Source: Bacteroidota bacterium (lineage in GTDB: Bacteria; Bacteroidota; Bacteroidia; Chitinophagales; Chitinophagaceae). From it: a DNA stretch of 64,000 nucleotides. The stretch covers positions 15,848 through 79,847 of the forward strand of contig JAEZGI010000084.1 in NCBI GenBank assembly GCA_023416995.1, read 5' to 3'. The notes under the pieces were generated by a model. It did not search any database. It was given only the letters and a program-made list of their open reading frames with translations, and was not told the origin of the DNA. Positions 53,756 through 63,578 of the stretch are shown here, one piece after another. How positions within the stretch are numbered: position 1 is the first letter of the stretch; each line of letters begins with the position of its first letter. Made by a program: the position numbers and the translations under genes.

Positions 53756-56700
53756 TTACTGAAATGAAATCCTGGCCCCTAATGACAACACGCGCATGAG
53801 TGGGTAATTATCCCGCACGCCGCTGAACTCGGGATCCCAGATCCTGTCTTTAGAAGAATAAATCAGGAACAGGTTCTGGCCTTGCACATACACCTGTATA
53901 TCGCGGATCATATCAAATCTGAATACAGAGCGTGGCACGGAATAACTAAGCTGCACGTTTTTAAGTCTTGCATAACTCTGATCCTGGTATTCAAGATCGG
54001 TTGGGTATTTACCTCTCCAATAAGTAGTGAATCCATCGTATGCCCTGGGTTTGCTTGCATTGGGATTGTCTGGTGTCCACCGGCCATCAGCATGGAACTG
54101 GTAATAATCACCGGCGGCACCCTGTTGTGAGCCAAGCATTCTTACCCATGCAGAACCTGCCCCATTAACAAGTGCACTTAATGCAAATCCTTTGTAACGA
54201 AGGTTGAGTGATAAGCCATAAGTGATCTCAGGATTAGCAGTTTTAGCATAAACAATACGGTCGGCTTCATTAATAACATTATCACCATTTTGATCTTTGA
54301 TGATCACGTCGCCTGGTATAGCACCCGGAACATGTGGTGTTTTATCAATCTGATCCTGGTCCCTGAAAATTCCGGCAGATTCGTATAAAAGCTCTGAACC
54401 TATCGGGTGACCGGTAAGTCTTTGCCAAGGGATCAGCACCTGTGGCTCGTCAAATTGTATGATGCGGTTACGTGCAAAGGCAACGTTTCCATTGATCGCA
54501 TAAGAGATATCTTTGCTGATAGTACCGTTATATCCTAACTCGGCTTCAAAACCTTTACTTTCTACAATACCAAAGTTCTGATCAGGCAATACTATGCCTG
54601 CAAACGCCGGCACTGATGCATTTCTTTTTATCAGGATATTGTTTCTCCTTTGAAAAAAGAATTCTGCATTGAATGTTAAACGACGATCCAGGAACTGTGA
54701 TTCAAAACCTGCGTTATAAACATTTGCGACCTCCCAGGTTATCATTGGGTTTGGTGCATTTGACTGGTATAAGCCCGGGTAATATGTACCATTACTGCCA
54801 AATACAGAACCTAACCCGTATGCATATGCGGCAAGATATTGAAAGGGTGGTACCGCATCATTACCCATCTTACCCCATGAAGCTTTGAGTTTTAAATAAT
54901 CAACAAACTGAACCTTATCCTGCCAGAAATCTTCGTTTGACACTACCCATCCTGCAAGTACACTGGGGAAGTTGCCCCAGCGACCGTTCTCTTCTGAAAA
55001 CCGCAGTGAACCATCGCGTCGGAAAGCCACCTGCAACAGGTACTTCTGTTTGTAGTTGTAACTCAACCTTCCGAAATAATTTACCCTTGCATCAAGTGTA
55101 ACAAATTCAGAATTGTTTTTTAGATCGTCACCACCTGCAAACAGGTAAGGCAACTGGGTGCTGTTAAAGTAGCGGCGGAAGGCGGTCATGCCGGTACCAT
55201 TGGTTTCGTTGGATTCATAGGCAATGAATGCACTGATGTTGTGCGACTCATTAATAGTTTTGTCATAGTTTACCCGTGCATGAAAGGTTTTTGCATTGGT
55301 ATGATTATATGTGTTAGTAAGCTGGGGATCATAACCGTCAGAACTGGGGATCAGGAAAGCAGATCCATCCTGGCTCCCATCATTACCCGCTGCGAGATAA
55401 GCGGCCTCATCCAGTGAATAACCCGTTACCGGGTGATCGAAATATTTTCTTTTCCCAAAAAAGATATCATAAGCAAAATAGCTGGATATGGTTAAACCGT
55501 CAACACCGGGTATCTTCAATAGTGCATTGATCTTGTTGTTGCTGCGATATCTTTTATCATCATCGAAACCTCCTTCAAGTGTTGACCGGATTAAGGGTTG
55601 ATAAGAAGCACCAAAAGCGCCCACACCTGGCAAACCATTTGGATAAATGGCGGTGGTGGTGGGTTTGTTCTGATTGATCACGTTAAATACTGTTTGTGCG
55701 TCAAGCGAAGGCCCCATGCGGTTTTCCTGCGATCCATCAACATCGAACCCGATATTGAGATAGTTATTTACCTTAACGTCTACATTGGCGCGAAGGTTAT
55801 AACGATTGAATTTTTTAGCATTTGCATCACGGTAAATACCATCTGCCGACTGTGTTCCAAATGAAACAAAGTAGTTGACGTTTTTTGATCCCCCATTTAC
55901 TGAGAAGTTATGATTCTGCGTGGTGCTATGCTTTTTTAATGCAAGATCGAACCAGCTTGAGTTAGGATGGGTCCATGGATATCGGCCCGATCTGAATTTT
56001 TCTACGTCTTCTTCGGTATAGGTGAGATTAGAAGGATCCACACCTTTGTACATTTCCATCTCGCGTAACATCTGCGCATATGTTGCCGCATCGGCCATCT
56101 TTGGCAAAGAGATTGGCGAAAGCTGGCCGGTATAAAACGAATAACTGAAGGTGGGCGGACTATCTGCTTTACCTCTTTTTGTTGTTACTAGAATAACCCC
56201 GTTTGCAGCGCGCGCGCCATAGATAGCTGCTGATGCATCTTTCAGAACGCTGATACTTTCTATGTCTTCGGGGTTGATAGAGTTCAGATCACGACCTCCG
56301 CTTCCATCAACGACTTGATTGCCATAATCGTTCGTGGTTTGGTTGGTATTGGGATCTCTGCCAGGTATACCATCAATGATCACAAGTGGTGAGTTGTTAC
56401 CAAGTGTGTTGGTACCCCTGATAAGGATTGATGCAAAGTCAGCTCCGGGTTCGCCGGATCGTTGCTGAACGATGGCACCTGGTAAGCGCCCTGCAAGTGC
56501 ATTAGACACACTTGACACGGGTGATGAAACAATGTCTTTACTGGAAACGGTGGCGATGGAGCCGATAACATTTACTTTCTTTTCTTTCCCATAACCTACA
56601 ACCACCACCTGGTTAAGGTCAGCATTGTCGGGTGCCAGTGTGATGTTCAGATCCGTGCGACCTGCCAGGGGTTCTTCCAGTGTAGCGTAACCTACGAAAG

Positions 56701-56917
56701 AAAAAACCAGTGTTGCGTTAGCTGCGGCGTTTAATGAGAACTTCCCTTCTGCATCGGTCGTTGTTCCGGTTTGTAAACCTTTAATGGAAACTGAGACACC
56801 GGGCAACGCTTCCGATCGATCTCTATCGATCACCCGGCCGGTGACAGGTTTGGTTTGAGCAAATGAGATTTGGATGCTCAGAATAGCGAGCAAGATGAAA
56901 ACCCCTGGATTTTTCAT
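53756..56917 (-). CDS. SusC/RagA TonB-linked outer-membrane transporter (locus 2)
   Basis: The 1053-residue protein has a signal peptide (MKNPGVFILLAILSIQISFA), a carboxypeptidase-regulatory-like domain (about 22-98, VTGRVIDRDRSEALPGVSVSI), the plug region with VVVVGYGKEKKVNV and the SusC signature SVLKDASAAIYGARAANGVIL. The barrel ends PLMRVLSLGARISFQ. It is the first gene of the ten-gene minus-strand locus. No sigma/anti-sigma or hybrid two-component regulator lies beside it, so its control is from elsewhere or from the divergent intergenic region. Confidence 0.97.
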   Translation of the reverse strand: MKNPGVFILLAILSIQISFAQTKPVTGRVIDRDRSEALPGVSVSIKGLQTGTTTDAEGKFSLNAAANATLVFSFVGYATLEEPLAGRTDLNITLAPDNADLNQVVVVGYGKEKKVNVIGSIATVSSKDIVSSPVSSVSNALAGRLPGAIVQQRSGEPGADFASILIRGTNTLGNNSPLVIIDGIPGRDPNTNQTTNDYGNQVVDGSGGRDLNSINPEDIESISVLKDASAAIYGARAANGVILVTTKRGKADSPPTFSYSFYTGQLSPISLPKMADAATYAQMLREMEMYKGVDPSNLTYTEEDVEKFRSGRYPWTHPNSSWFDLALKKHSTTQNHNFSVNGGSKNVNYFVSFGTQSADGIYRDANAKKFNRYNLRANVDVKVNNYLNIGFDVDGSQENRMGPSLDAQTVFNVINQNKPTTTAIYPNGLPGVGAFGASYQPLIRSTLEGGFDDDKRYRSNNKINALLKIPGVDGLTISSYFAYDIFFGKRKYFDHPVTGYSLDEAAYLAAGNDGSQDGSAFLIPSSDGYDPQLTNTYNHTNAKTFHARVNYDKTINESHNISAFIAYESNETNGTGMTAFRRYFNSTQLPYLFAGGDDLKNNSEFVTLDARVNYFGRLSYNYKQKYLLQVAFRRDGSLRFSEENGRWGNFPSVLAGWVVSNEDFWQDKVQFVDYLKLKASWGKMGNDAVPPFQYLAAYAYGLGSVFGSNGTYYPGLYQSNAPNPMITWEVANVYNAGFESQFLDRRLTFNAEFFFQRRNNILIKRNASVPAFAGIVLPDQNFGIVESKGFEAELGYNGTISKDISYAINGNVAFARNRIIQFDEPQVLIPWQRLTGHPIGSELLYESAGIFRDQDQIDKTPHVPGAIPGDVIIKDQNGDNVINEADRIVYAKTANPEITYGLSLNLRYKGFALSALVNGAGSAWVRMLGSQQGAAGDYYQFHADGRWTPDNPNASKPRAYDGFTTYWRGKYPTDLEYQDQSYARLKNVQLSYSVPRSVFRFDMIRDIQVYVQGQNLFLIYSSKDRIWDPEFSGVRDNYPLMRVLSLGARISFQ

Positions 56918-57328
56918 AAATAGCTGGTTTTTGAAGTGGTAGACGATCAGGTTCTATAAATCTTCCGAGCGAAGCGCTTAAACGAATATAAATAAAATAA
57001 GGAAAAAAAACTTCTATTTTTACGAAACCTTCCGAATTATGGGAGATAACCTTATGAGGATGGTCGACTTAACGTTTCCTATCTTTAACCGCGTCACGGC
57101 TGTGTTATGATGGGCGTCTGACAGCCAGGCATTAAATCCAACATTCAGTTTATTCTTAGCTGTCTATTCGGAGCAACTATAACCATCATCTCCTCCCGGG
57201 TGCCGCTCGGGCTACGGGATAGCTTGTTTTAATTTGCTACAAAAAGTCTAAACCCGCGATCTTTGTTCAAACACCAGCGCATGCAAATCTGCTAAAGCAT
57301 TTCTTCCAATACGACTAAATCAAATACA
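56918..57328. other. Divergent intergenic region between susC (locus 2) and ABC permease
   Basis: No gene was found in these 411 bp. On the minus strand TATATTCG (56990-56983) is a seven-of-eight -7 match for susC, without a clear -33 box. A + strand promoter candidate is listed separately. A short GC-rich patch lies near 57196-57215. Confidence 0.45.
57233..57265 (+). promoter_or_regulatory. Candidate promoter of the ABC permease gene
   Basis: TTTG (57233-57236), 21 bases, GATCTTTG (57258-57265): one mismatch to TAnnTTTG. It lies about 63 bp before the start codon. Confidence 0.4.
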
Positions 57329-59716
57329 ATGCTGAAAAACTCTCTCGGCTCATCGCTTAAATACCTTTTCAAACATAAGTTATTCAGTGTTAGTAATGTC
57401 ATAGGTATCAGCACTGCCTTATGCGTCTGCTTTTTTGTCTTAATATATGTACGGTTTGAGCTCAGCTATGATGCCTATCATAAAAGAGCCGACAATATTT
57501 ACCGATTGGTTACTGACGTTCAAACCTCTACTGGAGTCGGGTATCAAAGTACTTCCGCTCCAATGGGACCCGCTATTGAAAAAACTTTCCCGCAAGTAGA
57601 AGCATTCACCCGGGTGTTTCTTGATTATATGTTGGTTCAAAAAGATGAAGCGAATTTCAATGAGGAAAAACTGGCTTATGCTGATTCCACCCTATTTTCT
57701 GTTTTTACATTTCCTCTTATCAGTGGCGAAGCCAAAACCGCCCTTGATGCACCTTTCAAACTGGTGATTTCAGAAAGTGGTGCAAGAAGATATTTCGGGA
57801 CTGCAGATGTACTCAATAAGACTTTACTTCTGGATGGGAAATATCCAGCAATCATAGGCGGAGTGATGAAAGACATACCCTCCAACTCACATTTCAAGGT
57901 TGATATTATATTGTCTATGGCGACATTGCTAAAAGAGTTCAACCCTCCAAGAGCAGCAAACTGGGAATTGTTCGGGTTCTATACCTACGTTGTCGTGCCC
58001 TCCGATATTAACATTCCCAAACTGAGTGATGAAATCACAAAGTTTGCGGGCACGAAAATGTCAAAAGAAAGCAAATACAGGCTTCAGCTTGAGCCACTGA
58101 AATCTGTTTATCTTGAAGGAAAACCGCGCGGATGGAGAACAGGAAGTTCTGCAAGCGGCAACATGCGCAATCTTTATATACTGGGTTTTGTCGCTGTTTT
58201 GGTATTGATCGTTGCCTGTATCAACTTCATCAATCTGGCCACTGCCTTTTCATTTAAACGAGCCAGGGAGATGTCGCTGCGAAAAGCTCTTGGGGGAACG
58301 AGACAACAGTTGGTGTTTTTGTTTGCGCTCGATTGCCTGATCTTATCGTTTATCGCATTTATGCTGGCCATCGCGGTCAGCGCCATGTTGCTACCCGTCT
58401 TTAATCAGGTGGTCGGCAACGTGTTAGATGAAAGTATATTCCGGTATCCAGGCGAGGTGATCCTTGTTTTTATGATAGCTCTGGGGATAGGTGCGTTGTC
58501 AGGCTTGTACCCGGCGCTGCACCTTTCACATCTTACGCCTTTTGGTGGTCTCGGTGGACAATTCAACAGTGGTACCAGGGCCGCTATTATAAGACAAGGG
58601 TTGGTAGTCTTCCAGTTTACAATCTCTATTCTTATTATCGTTGCAACCATAGTAGTATACCGACAGCTCGATTTTATGCAGAACGCTGATCTGGGTTTTA
58701 ACAAGGCAAACAAACTGATAGTAGATTTTCATTTTGATGACAGGATCAGAGGTGCGGTTGATCCTGTAAAGCGACAACTGCAGGAGTTGAAAGGTTTTGA
58801 TCTGGTTTCTATTTCCGGCAGCGTGCCGGGTAAACAAACCCGGAAGACCAGCATAAGGGTTCAGTCAGCTTATCAGACCAACTATGAGGTCGAGTGGGAC
58901 CTTTATCCTATAGATTATGACTTTCTTCAGCAATACAATATAAGTGTTGTCGCAGGAAGGGCGTTCTCGAAAGATTTTGCCTCAGACTCAGTTAATTCGA
59001 TTATAATTAATGAAGCAGCAGTAAAAACTCTTGGATTTGCAAACGCGGAAGACGTAATTGGGAAAAATTACTGGCAAGGGGATAAGCCCGGCACAATAGT
59101 CGGCGTCATTAAAGATTTTACCTTTGATTCTTTCCGGGAGGACGTACAACCCCTTACTTTCAAAGTGCTGCCCCGTCTGTTTACATTTATCACTTTGACT
59201 GGTAACTCTCAAAATTTGTTCGCCGGGATAGATGCGTTGCAAAGTAAATGGCGCGATCTCGCCCCTGGGCTGCCATTAAATTTTCATTTCTCTGACGATA
59301 CATTCCATGAGATGTATAAATCAGAGAGACAATTCAGAACATTGTTCGTCTGCTTTTCCATCATTGCAATATCAATCTCCTCATTAGGCTTAATGGCCCT
59401 TTCTACATTGAGTATTACTCAACGGCTAAAAGAGATCAGCATCAGGAAGATCGTTGGCGCGACATCATGGAACATTATGAGAAAATTACTCATCGATCTG
59501 CTAAAACCTGTCATCATAGCGATGGCGTTCGCCATTCCCGCGGCCTGGTGGCTTATGCATAACTGGCTTGAAAACTATGCTTATCGCATCACACTCAGCT
59601 GGACCATATTTTTGCTAGCCGGTATCTTGTCGTTGGCAATCGCGGTATTAACCGTGTTGCTAACCACCATAAACGCTTCGTTGGTGAACCCGGCCAAAAT
59701 CTTACGGAATGGATAG
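57329..59716 (+). CDS. MacB/FtsX-type ABC transporter permease
   Basis: The 795-residue protein has the standard Bacteroidota layout of two MacB-periplasmic-core plus FtsX halves. The first helix is near 20-42, a periplasmic core (about 45-270) follows, then three helices (about 285-400) with FKRAREMSLRKALGGTRQQLVFLF. A second helix-core unit begins about 430, and the last FtsX set contains RLKEISIRKIVGATSWNIMRKL. The paired LRKALG and IRKIVG motifs are the coupling helices. No ATPase gene is adjacent, so it must use one encoded elsewhere. It diverges from the second susC. Confidence 0.9.
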   Translation: MLKNSLGSSLKYLFKHKLFSVSNVIGISTALCVCFFVLIYVRFELSYDAYHKRADNIYRLVTDVQTSTGVGYQSTSAPMGPAIEKTFPQVEAFTRVFLDYMLVQKDEANFNEEKLAYADSTLFSVFTFPLISGEAKTALDAPFKLVISESGARRYFGTADVLNKTLLLDGKYPAIIGGVMKDIPSNSHFKVDIILSMATLLKEFNPPRAANWELFGFYTYVVVPSDINIPKLSDEITKFAGTKMSKESKYRLQLEPLKSVYLEGKPRGWRTGSSASGNMRNLYILGFVAVLVLIVACINFINLATAFSFKRAREMSLRKALGGTRQQLVFLFALDCLILSFIAFMLAIAVSAMLLPVFNQVVGNVLDESIFRYPGEVILVFMIALGIGALSGLYPALHLSHLTPFGGLGGQFNSGTRAAIIRQGLVVFQFTISILIIVATIVVYRQLDFMQNADLGFNKANKLIVDFHFDDRIRGAVDPVKRQLQELKGFDLVSISGSVPGKQTRKTSIRVQSAYQTNYEVEWDLYPIDYDFLQQYNISVVAGRAFSKDFASDSVNSIIINEAAVKTLGFANAEDVIGKNYWQGDKPGTIVGVIKDFTFDSFREDVQPLTFKVLPRLFTFITLTGNSQNLFAGIDALQSKWRDLAPGLPLNFHFSDDTFHEMYKSERQFRTLFVCFSIIAISISSLGLMALSTLSITQRLKEISIRKIVGATSWNIMRKLLIDLLKPVIIAMAFAIPAAWWLMHNWLENYAYRITLSWTIFLLAGILSLAIAVLTVLLTTINASLVNPAKILRNG

Positions 59717-59770
59717 TGTGTGATTCTCACTTAGACAAAGTACTCTATGCCGCTCAAATTACCAGTGGAC

Positions 59771-60304
59771 TCATGAACTCAAATCCAAAGTAAACAACAA
59801 GGTTGTTCTGAGAAAACCTTTCTGGACAAAATCGTTCTTAATAATGCGATCGAGCCTGAACCCACATTTTTCGAGAACTCTTCGTGAAGCAATGTTCCTT
59901 TCATCACAAGTGGCGGAAAGATGTTGAAGAGCCAACTCATTGCTGGCAAAGCTTACTAATCCTAACGTAGCTTCTGTAGCGAAGCCCTGATTCCAATAAA
60001 GTGGATTTATAAGATACCCGATAGTTGCAACGCTGAGTTCTGAAGCATCAATTTCAATTTCACAACCGCCTATTTGCTTCCCGGAATCGCGAAGCTCCAT
60101 ACAACACGCATAAGTAAGTCTGGGTTCTCTGTATCGGCTTACTTCTACCTCGTGAAAAAACAGCTCCGTATCCTTTAATGTATTAGGTCCCCAATTAGCA
60201 TATTGCACCACAACATCCTGGCTGGCATAATCATGAACGGCAGGAATATCCCTGATGTCATATTCACGTATAAGCAAGCGCGCGGTTTCGAATAGTAATT
60301 GCAC
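59771..60304 (-). CDS. GNAT acetyltransferase (RimJ/RimL type)
   Basis: The 177-residue protein is a single GNAT domain. It starts with LFETARLLIREYDIRDIPAVHDYA and has IGYLINPLYWNQGFATEATLGLVSFA, the acetyl-CoA-binding segment (NQGFATEA), and ERNIASRRVLEKCGFR. Members acetylate ribosomal-protein or other N-termini or small amines. It is convergent with the permease gene. The substrate is unknown. Confidence 0.9.
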   Translation of the reverse strand: MQLLFETARLLIREYDIRDIPAVHDYASQDVVVQYANWGPNTLKDTELFFHEVEVSRYREPRLTYACCMELRDSGKQIGGCEIEIDASELSVATIGYLINPLYWNQGFATEATLGLVSFASNELALQHLSATCDERNIASRRVLEKCGFRLDRIIKNDFVQKGFLRTTLLFTLDLSS

Positions 60305-60442
60305 CGGTCAATGAATTTCAATTGTCCTGTTATAGGATTCTAACGACTTGCGTTGTCAAACAAGCAGCGGGTGCTCCGGCACAACAGCGCACAAAAAATC
60401 CCCGCAATAATCTATAAATAGAATACAACGAGGATATGTTTG

Positions 60443-60528
60443 TACCCGGGACGGGAGTTGAACCCGTACTTCCGTTGCGGGAAACTGGATTTTAAGTCCA
60501 GCGCGTCTACCAGTTCCGCCACCCAGGT
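60443..60528 (-). tRNA. tRNA-Leu (anticodon UAA)
   Basis: The minus strand has acceptor arms ACCTGGG and CCCGGGT (one G-U pair), a D-arm with TGGTAGACGCGC, anticodon loop CTTAAAA (anticodon TAA), a long class-II variable arm and a T-arm with GGTTCAACTCC. CCA is not encoded. Confidence 0.97.
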
Positions 60529-60610
60529 GCTTGCCCGACATAAGCCAGGCAAAAAAATGTAGACTGTCTTTTTTGCTACAAACCTAAAAGCAAAACCTTC
60601 AGGCATGAAC

Positions 60611-60638
60611 AAAAAAAATCCAAACACAAGGTTTGGAT
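60611..60638 (-). terminator. Terminator after tRNA-Gly
   Basis: ATCCAAAC and GTTTGGAT form a perfect eight-base stem with a five-base loop, followed on the minus strand by a T-run. It separates tRNA-Gly from tRNA-Leu. Confidence 0.88.
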
Positions 60639-60643
60639 CTTTG

Positions 60644-60716
<73 letters not shown>

Positions 60717-60830
60717 AAAACTGATTTAAAGAACTTTTTTTGTTATTCAACCCGGCTCTTAACCCGGTCGTTTTTTTAATGGACGGCAAAGATAATGATC
60801 CTTACGTTCCTACAAAATTTTTATGCTAAA

Positions 60831-61037
60831 TTATTTATACTTCGGTGTATAAAGGGTGTTCTCAGGAACCTCAACCTTAGGGTTGCCTTTATAACGATGT
60901 GTATACAAACTATAACATCCACCTAATAACAACGCCATAATACAAAAGACCTGTAGATAAAACAGAAATACAGATGAATTTACCCAGTTATAACTGAAAT
61001 CCTTTTCTCTAAAATCTTTTTCTTGTGCTTGATCCAT
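60831..61037 (-). CDS. Small single-helix membrane protein, function unknown
   Basis: The 68-residue protein has a charged N-terminus (MDQAQEKDFREKDFSYNW), one hydrophobic helix (about 22-44, VFLFYLQVFCIMALLLGG) and a polar tail. I recognise no family. The start is 31 bp after the GT2 stop codon on the same strand, which suggests co-transcription. It may be an envelope or membrane accessory peptide (inference only). Confidence 0.65.
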   Translation of the reverse strand: MDQAQEKDFREKDFSYNWVNSSVFLFYLQVFCIMALLLGGCYSLYTHRYKGNPKVEVPENTLYTPKYK

Positions 61038-61068
61038 AACAAGTTAATTGCAGTGCAAAAATAATGTT

Positions 61069-62172
61069 TCAATTGAAAATATCAGATTTCTTTTTAACAA
61101 TTTCCATAAACTTTTTCTTTCCCTCAACGAAATGTGCCCACACTACGCTGCTGTACCACATTCCATGCAATTTACCTTTTCGTGTTTCGGGAAATAAACT
61201 GTGTTTTCTCTTTACAAATAACCAGTAAAAAAACGCAAGATGTGCCTCAATTACCGCAACAAAATATTTTCCCTGTCCTGCAAACAACGATTTCCAGGCT
61301 GAGATAGCATCGAGCCAGAAGCGGCAACTCACCTTTACAATCGCTTCTGCAACGGGAAGATTTTTTGCCATCATAATAAGGTTATTACGGAAGTTCAGAA
61401 ACACCTTCCGCGCATTACCCTTTGGCAATGTTCCACCTCCGACATGATAAACAACTGACGCGGGACAGGCATACACCTCAAAACCGGCATGCTGTGCCCG
61501 CCAACACAAATCGATCTCTTCCTGGTGCGCAAAAAAATATTCTTCAAATCCATCGAGCCTATGATACAATGAAGCACGGATAAACATGGCAGCGCCACTC
61601 GCCCAGAACACGGGCTGTGCCGCATCATACTGGCCGTCATCCTTCTCACAATAATCAAAGATTCGACCGCGCGCAAACGGATAACCCAGTTTATCGATCC
61701 ATCCTCCTGCAGCACCTGCATATTCAAACAAATCTTTATTGGTATGCTGCAAAAGTTTTGGCTGACAAATACCGATCTGCGGATTGTTCTCAAGCAACTC
61801 GACCATAGGTTCTATCCAACCCGGAGTAACCTCTACATCTGTATTCAACAAAATGTAATAATGGGCTTGCACCAGTTTCAGCGCCTCATTGTATCCTTTT
61901 GTAAAACCAAAATTTGATTCGAGCTGAATGATCTTTATATCAGGATAACGGTCACGCACAAACGCTACGGAATCATCGGTCGAGGCATTATCTGCCAGCA
62001 CAATTTCTTTATGCGGATAGGTGGATGCTACCACCGAAGGCAGAAAATCTTCCAGGAATGATCGGCCGTTCCAGTTAAGTATGACTATTGATACGAGAGG
62101 TGACAAATAAGTTCTTATAAATGTGGTCAAAAATACAGGATGGAGTTCAATATCCAAATCCCGGGCCATCAA
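61069..62172 (-). CDS. Glycosyltransferase family 2
   Basis: The 367-residue protein has the GT-A start SIVILNWNGRSFLEDFLPSV at about 32-51, followed by IVLADNASTDDSVAFV, the acceptor-side SNFGFTKGYNEAL, the metal-binding LNTDVEV and WASGAAMFIRASLYHRLDGF...EEIDLCWRAQHAGF. This subgroup often transfers rhamnose or related sugars to cell-surface glycans. The C-terminal part (about 270-367) is partly hydrophobic and may associate with the membrane. The first 30 residues precede the conserved domain, so a later start is possible. It diverges from the histidine kinase gene. Confidence 0.92.
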   Translation of the reverse strand: MMARDLDIELHPVFLTTFIRTYLSPLVSIVILNWNGRSFLEDFLPSVVASTYPHKEIVLADNASTDDSVAFVRDRYPDIKIIQLESNFGFTKGYNEALKLVQAHYYILLNTDVEVTPGWIEPMVELLENNPQIGICQPKLLQHTNKDLFEYAGAAGGWIDKLGYPFARGRIFDYCEKDDGQYDAAQPVFWASGAAMFIRASLYHRLDGFEEYFFAHQEEIDLCWRAQHAGFEVYACPASVVYHVGGGTLPKGNARKVFLNFRNNLIMMAKNLPVAEAIVKVSCRFWLDAISAWKSLFAGQGKYFVAVIEAHLAFFYWLFVKRKHSLFPETRKGKLHGMWYSSVVWAHFVEGKKKFMEIVKKKSDIFN

Positions 62173-62210
62173 CTGTTAAGATAATGACCCGATGATTCGT
62201 AAATTAGCCA

Positions 62211-63359
62211 ATGATTCAACTTTTCAACTGGCGAACGGGGCTCGCAATCGTTGCCATCGCAATTGTTAGCGGCACCATCTTCTATTCACAGTTCCTTGCA
62301 AGAAAGATTGCCCGTGAAGAAAGACTTAAGGTTGAACAATGGGTAGAAGCCGGCAAATTACTTATGTACGATCAGAGTGGATTAAGTGATAAGCTGGCGG
62401 GCATCATCATCGCAGAAAATAAAACGATCCCTATAATAGTTACCGATGAGAACGGGAACATACTGGATCATGTAAACCTAGATTCGGCCGCAATTGCAGA
62501 AGATTCTACCTATGTTGCCAGAATGCTGGAAACATTCAAATCAGAAAATCCCTCTGTAGAATGGACGAACCCTTCTGACCCAACAGAACGTAATATTTAT
62601 TATTATGGCCATACAGGCCTCCTGAACCAGGTGCGGTACTACCCTATTGTGCAACTGCTGATCGTGGGTTTGTTTATTATCATCACCATCACGGCATTGA
62701 CCAGTCGTTACAAATCGGTCCAAAACCAGGTTTGGGCGGGTATGGCGAAGGAAACGGCACATCAGCTCGGCACACCGCTCAGTTCTTTACATGGTTGGGT
62801 GGAGATGTTGAAAGACAATCCCGACAATGCGATGATGGTACAGGAGATGTCGAAAGATGTTGAACGTTTGCGTCTTGTAAGTGATCGTTTTGGAAAAATC
62901 GGCAGCACTCCGCAACTCGAACCAAACGATGTGTTGTTACAGGTAAACAGTATGGTTGATTATATCCGCAAACGTGCGCCGGGCGCGGTGAAATTTACAG
63001 TGAATGCCCAGGGGGCAAGGGAGATGATTGCGCGGATCTCGCCGCCATTGTTCGACTGGGTAATTGAAAACCTGTTGAAAAACGCGCTGGATGCGATGGA
63101 AGGGAAAGGAAACATCGGGGTAGAACTGCAGGAAAACGCATCCACTATAGTGATTGACGTTTCTGATACAGGCAAAGGCATTCCAAAACACAACATGCAA
63201 ACGGTGTTTAAACCCGGCTTCACAACTAAGAAACGGGGCTGGGGCCTCGGTTTAAGTCTCACAAAAAGGATCGTTGAACAATATCACTCCGGGCAAATAT
63301 TTGTAAAATCTTCAGAACAAGGCAAGGGCACAACATTCCGTATAGTGCTTCCGAAATGA
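62211..63359 (+). CDS. Membrane-bound sensor histidine kinase
   Basis: The 382-residue kinase has two helices (about 9-28 and 144-164) flanking a small extracytoplasmic sensor of about 110 residues. The HisKA-type region has H184 in AKETAHQLGTPLSSLHGW, the variant H-box common in Bacteroidota. The HATPase follows with LLKNALDAMEGKG, DTGKGIPK and GWGLGLSLTKRIVEQYHSG. No response regulator lies beside it. It diverges from GT2 with about 38 bp between starts, so they may share control. Confidence 0.92.
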   Translation: MIQLFNWRTGLAIVAIAIVSGTIFYSQFLARKIAREERLKVEQWVEAGKLLMYDQSGLSDKLAGIIIAENKTIPIIVTDENGNILDHVNLDSAAIAEDSTYVARMLETFKSENPSVEWTNPSDPTERNIYYYGHTGLLNQVRYYPIVQLLIVGLFIIITITALTSRYKSVQNQVWAGMAKETAHQLGTPLSSLHGWVEMLKDNPDNAMMVQEMSKDVERLRLVSDRFGKIGSTPQLEPNDVLLQVNSMVDYIRKRAPGAVKFTVNAQGAREMIARISPPLFDWVIENLLKNALDAMEGKGNIGVELQENASTIVIDVSDTGKGIPKHNMQTVFKPGFTTKKRGWGLGLSLTKRIVEQYHSGQIFVKSSEQGKGTTFRIVLPK

Positions 63360-63578
63360 TGGCAACCATCTATATTGTAACTGGTCTCATTTAGGTGACG
63401 CTACTATTATGAAAACTTGCATATCCTGATTAAGACTGCAGTCACGACAGCATTAGAAGTCCCGTCACGGTAAGGTCGCAAGGTTTAATTAAAGGCAATG
63501 TATTGATGCGAATCAGTTTTTAACGACGGTGCTTGCATCCTGCGGCCAGATTGAGTATCTTAAGCGATAATCCAAACC

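Noticed and set aside
56918..57328. Sigma/anti-sigma gene pair controlling the second susC
   Set aside because: No reading frame of suitable length or character exists between susC and the divergent permease gene.
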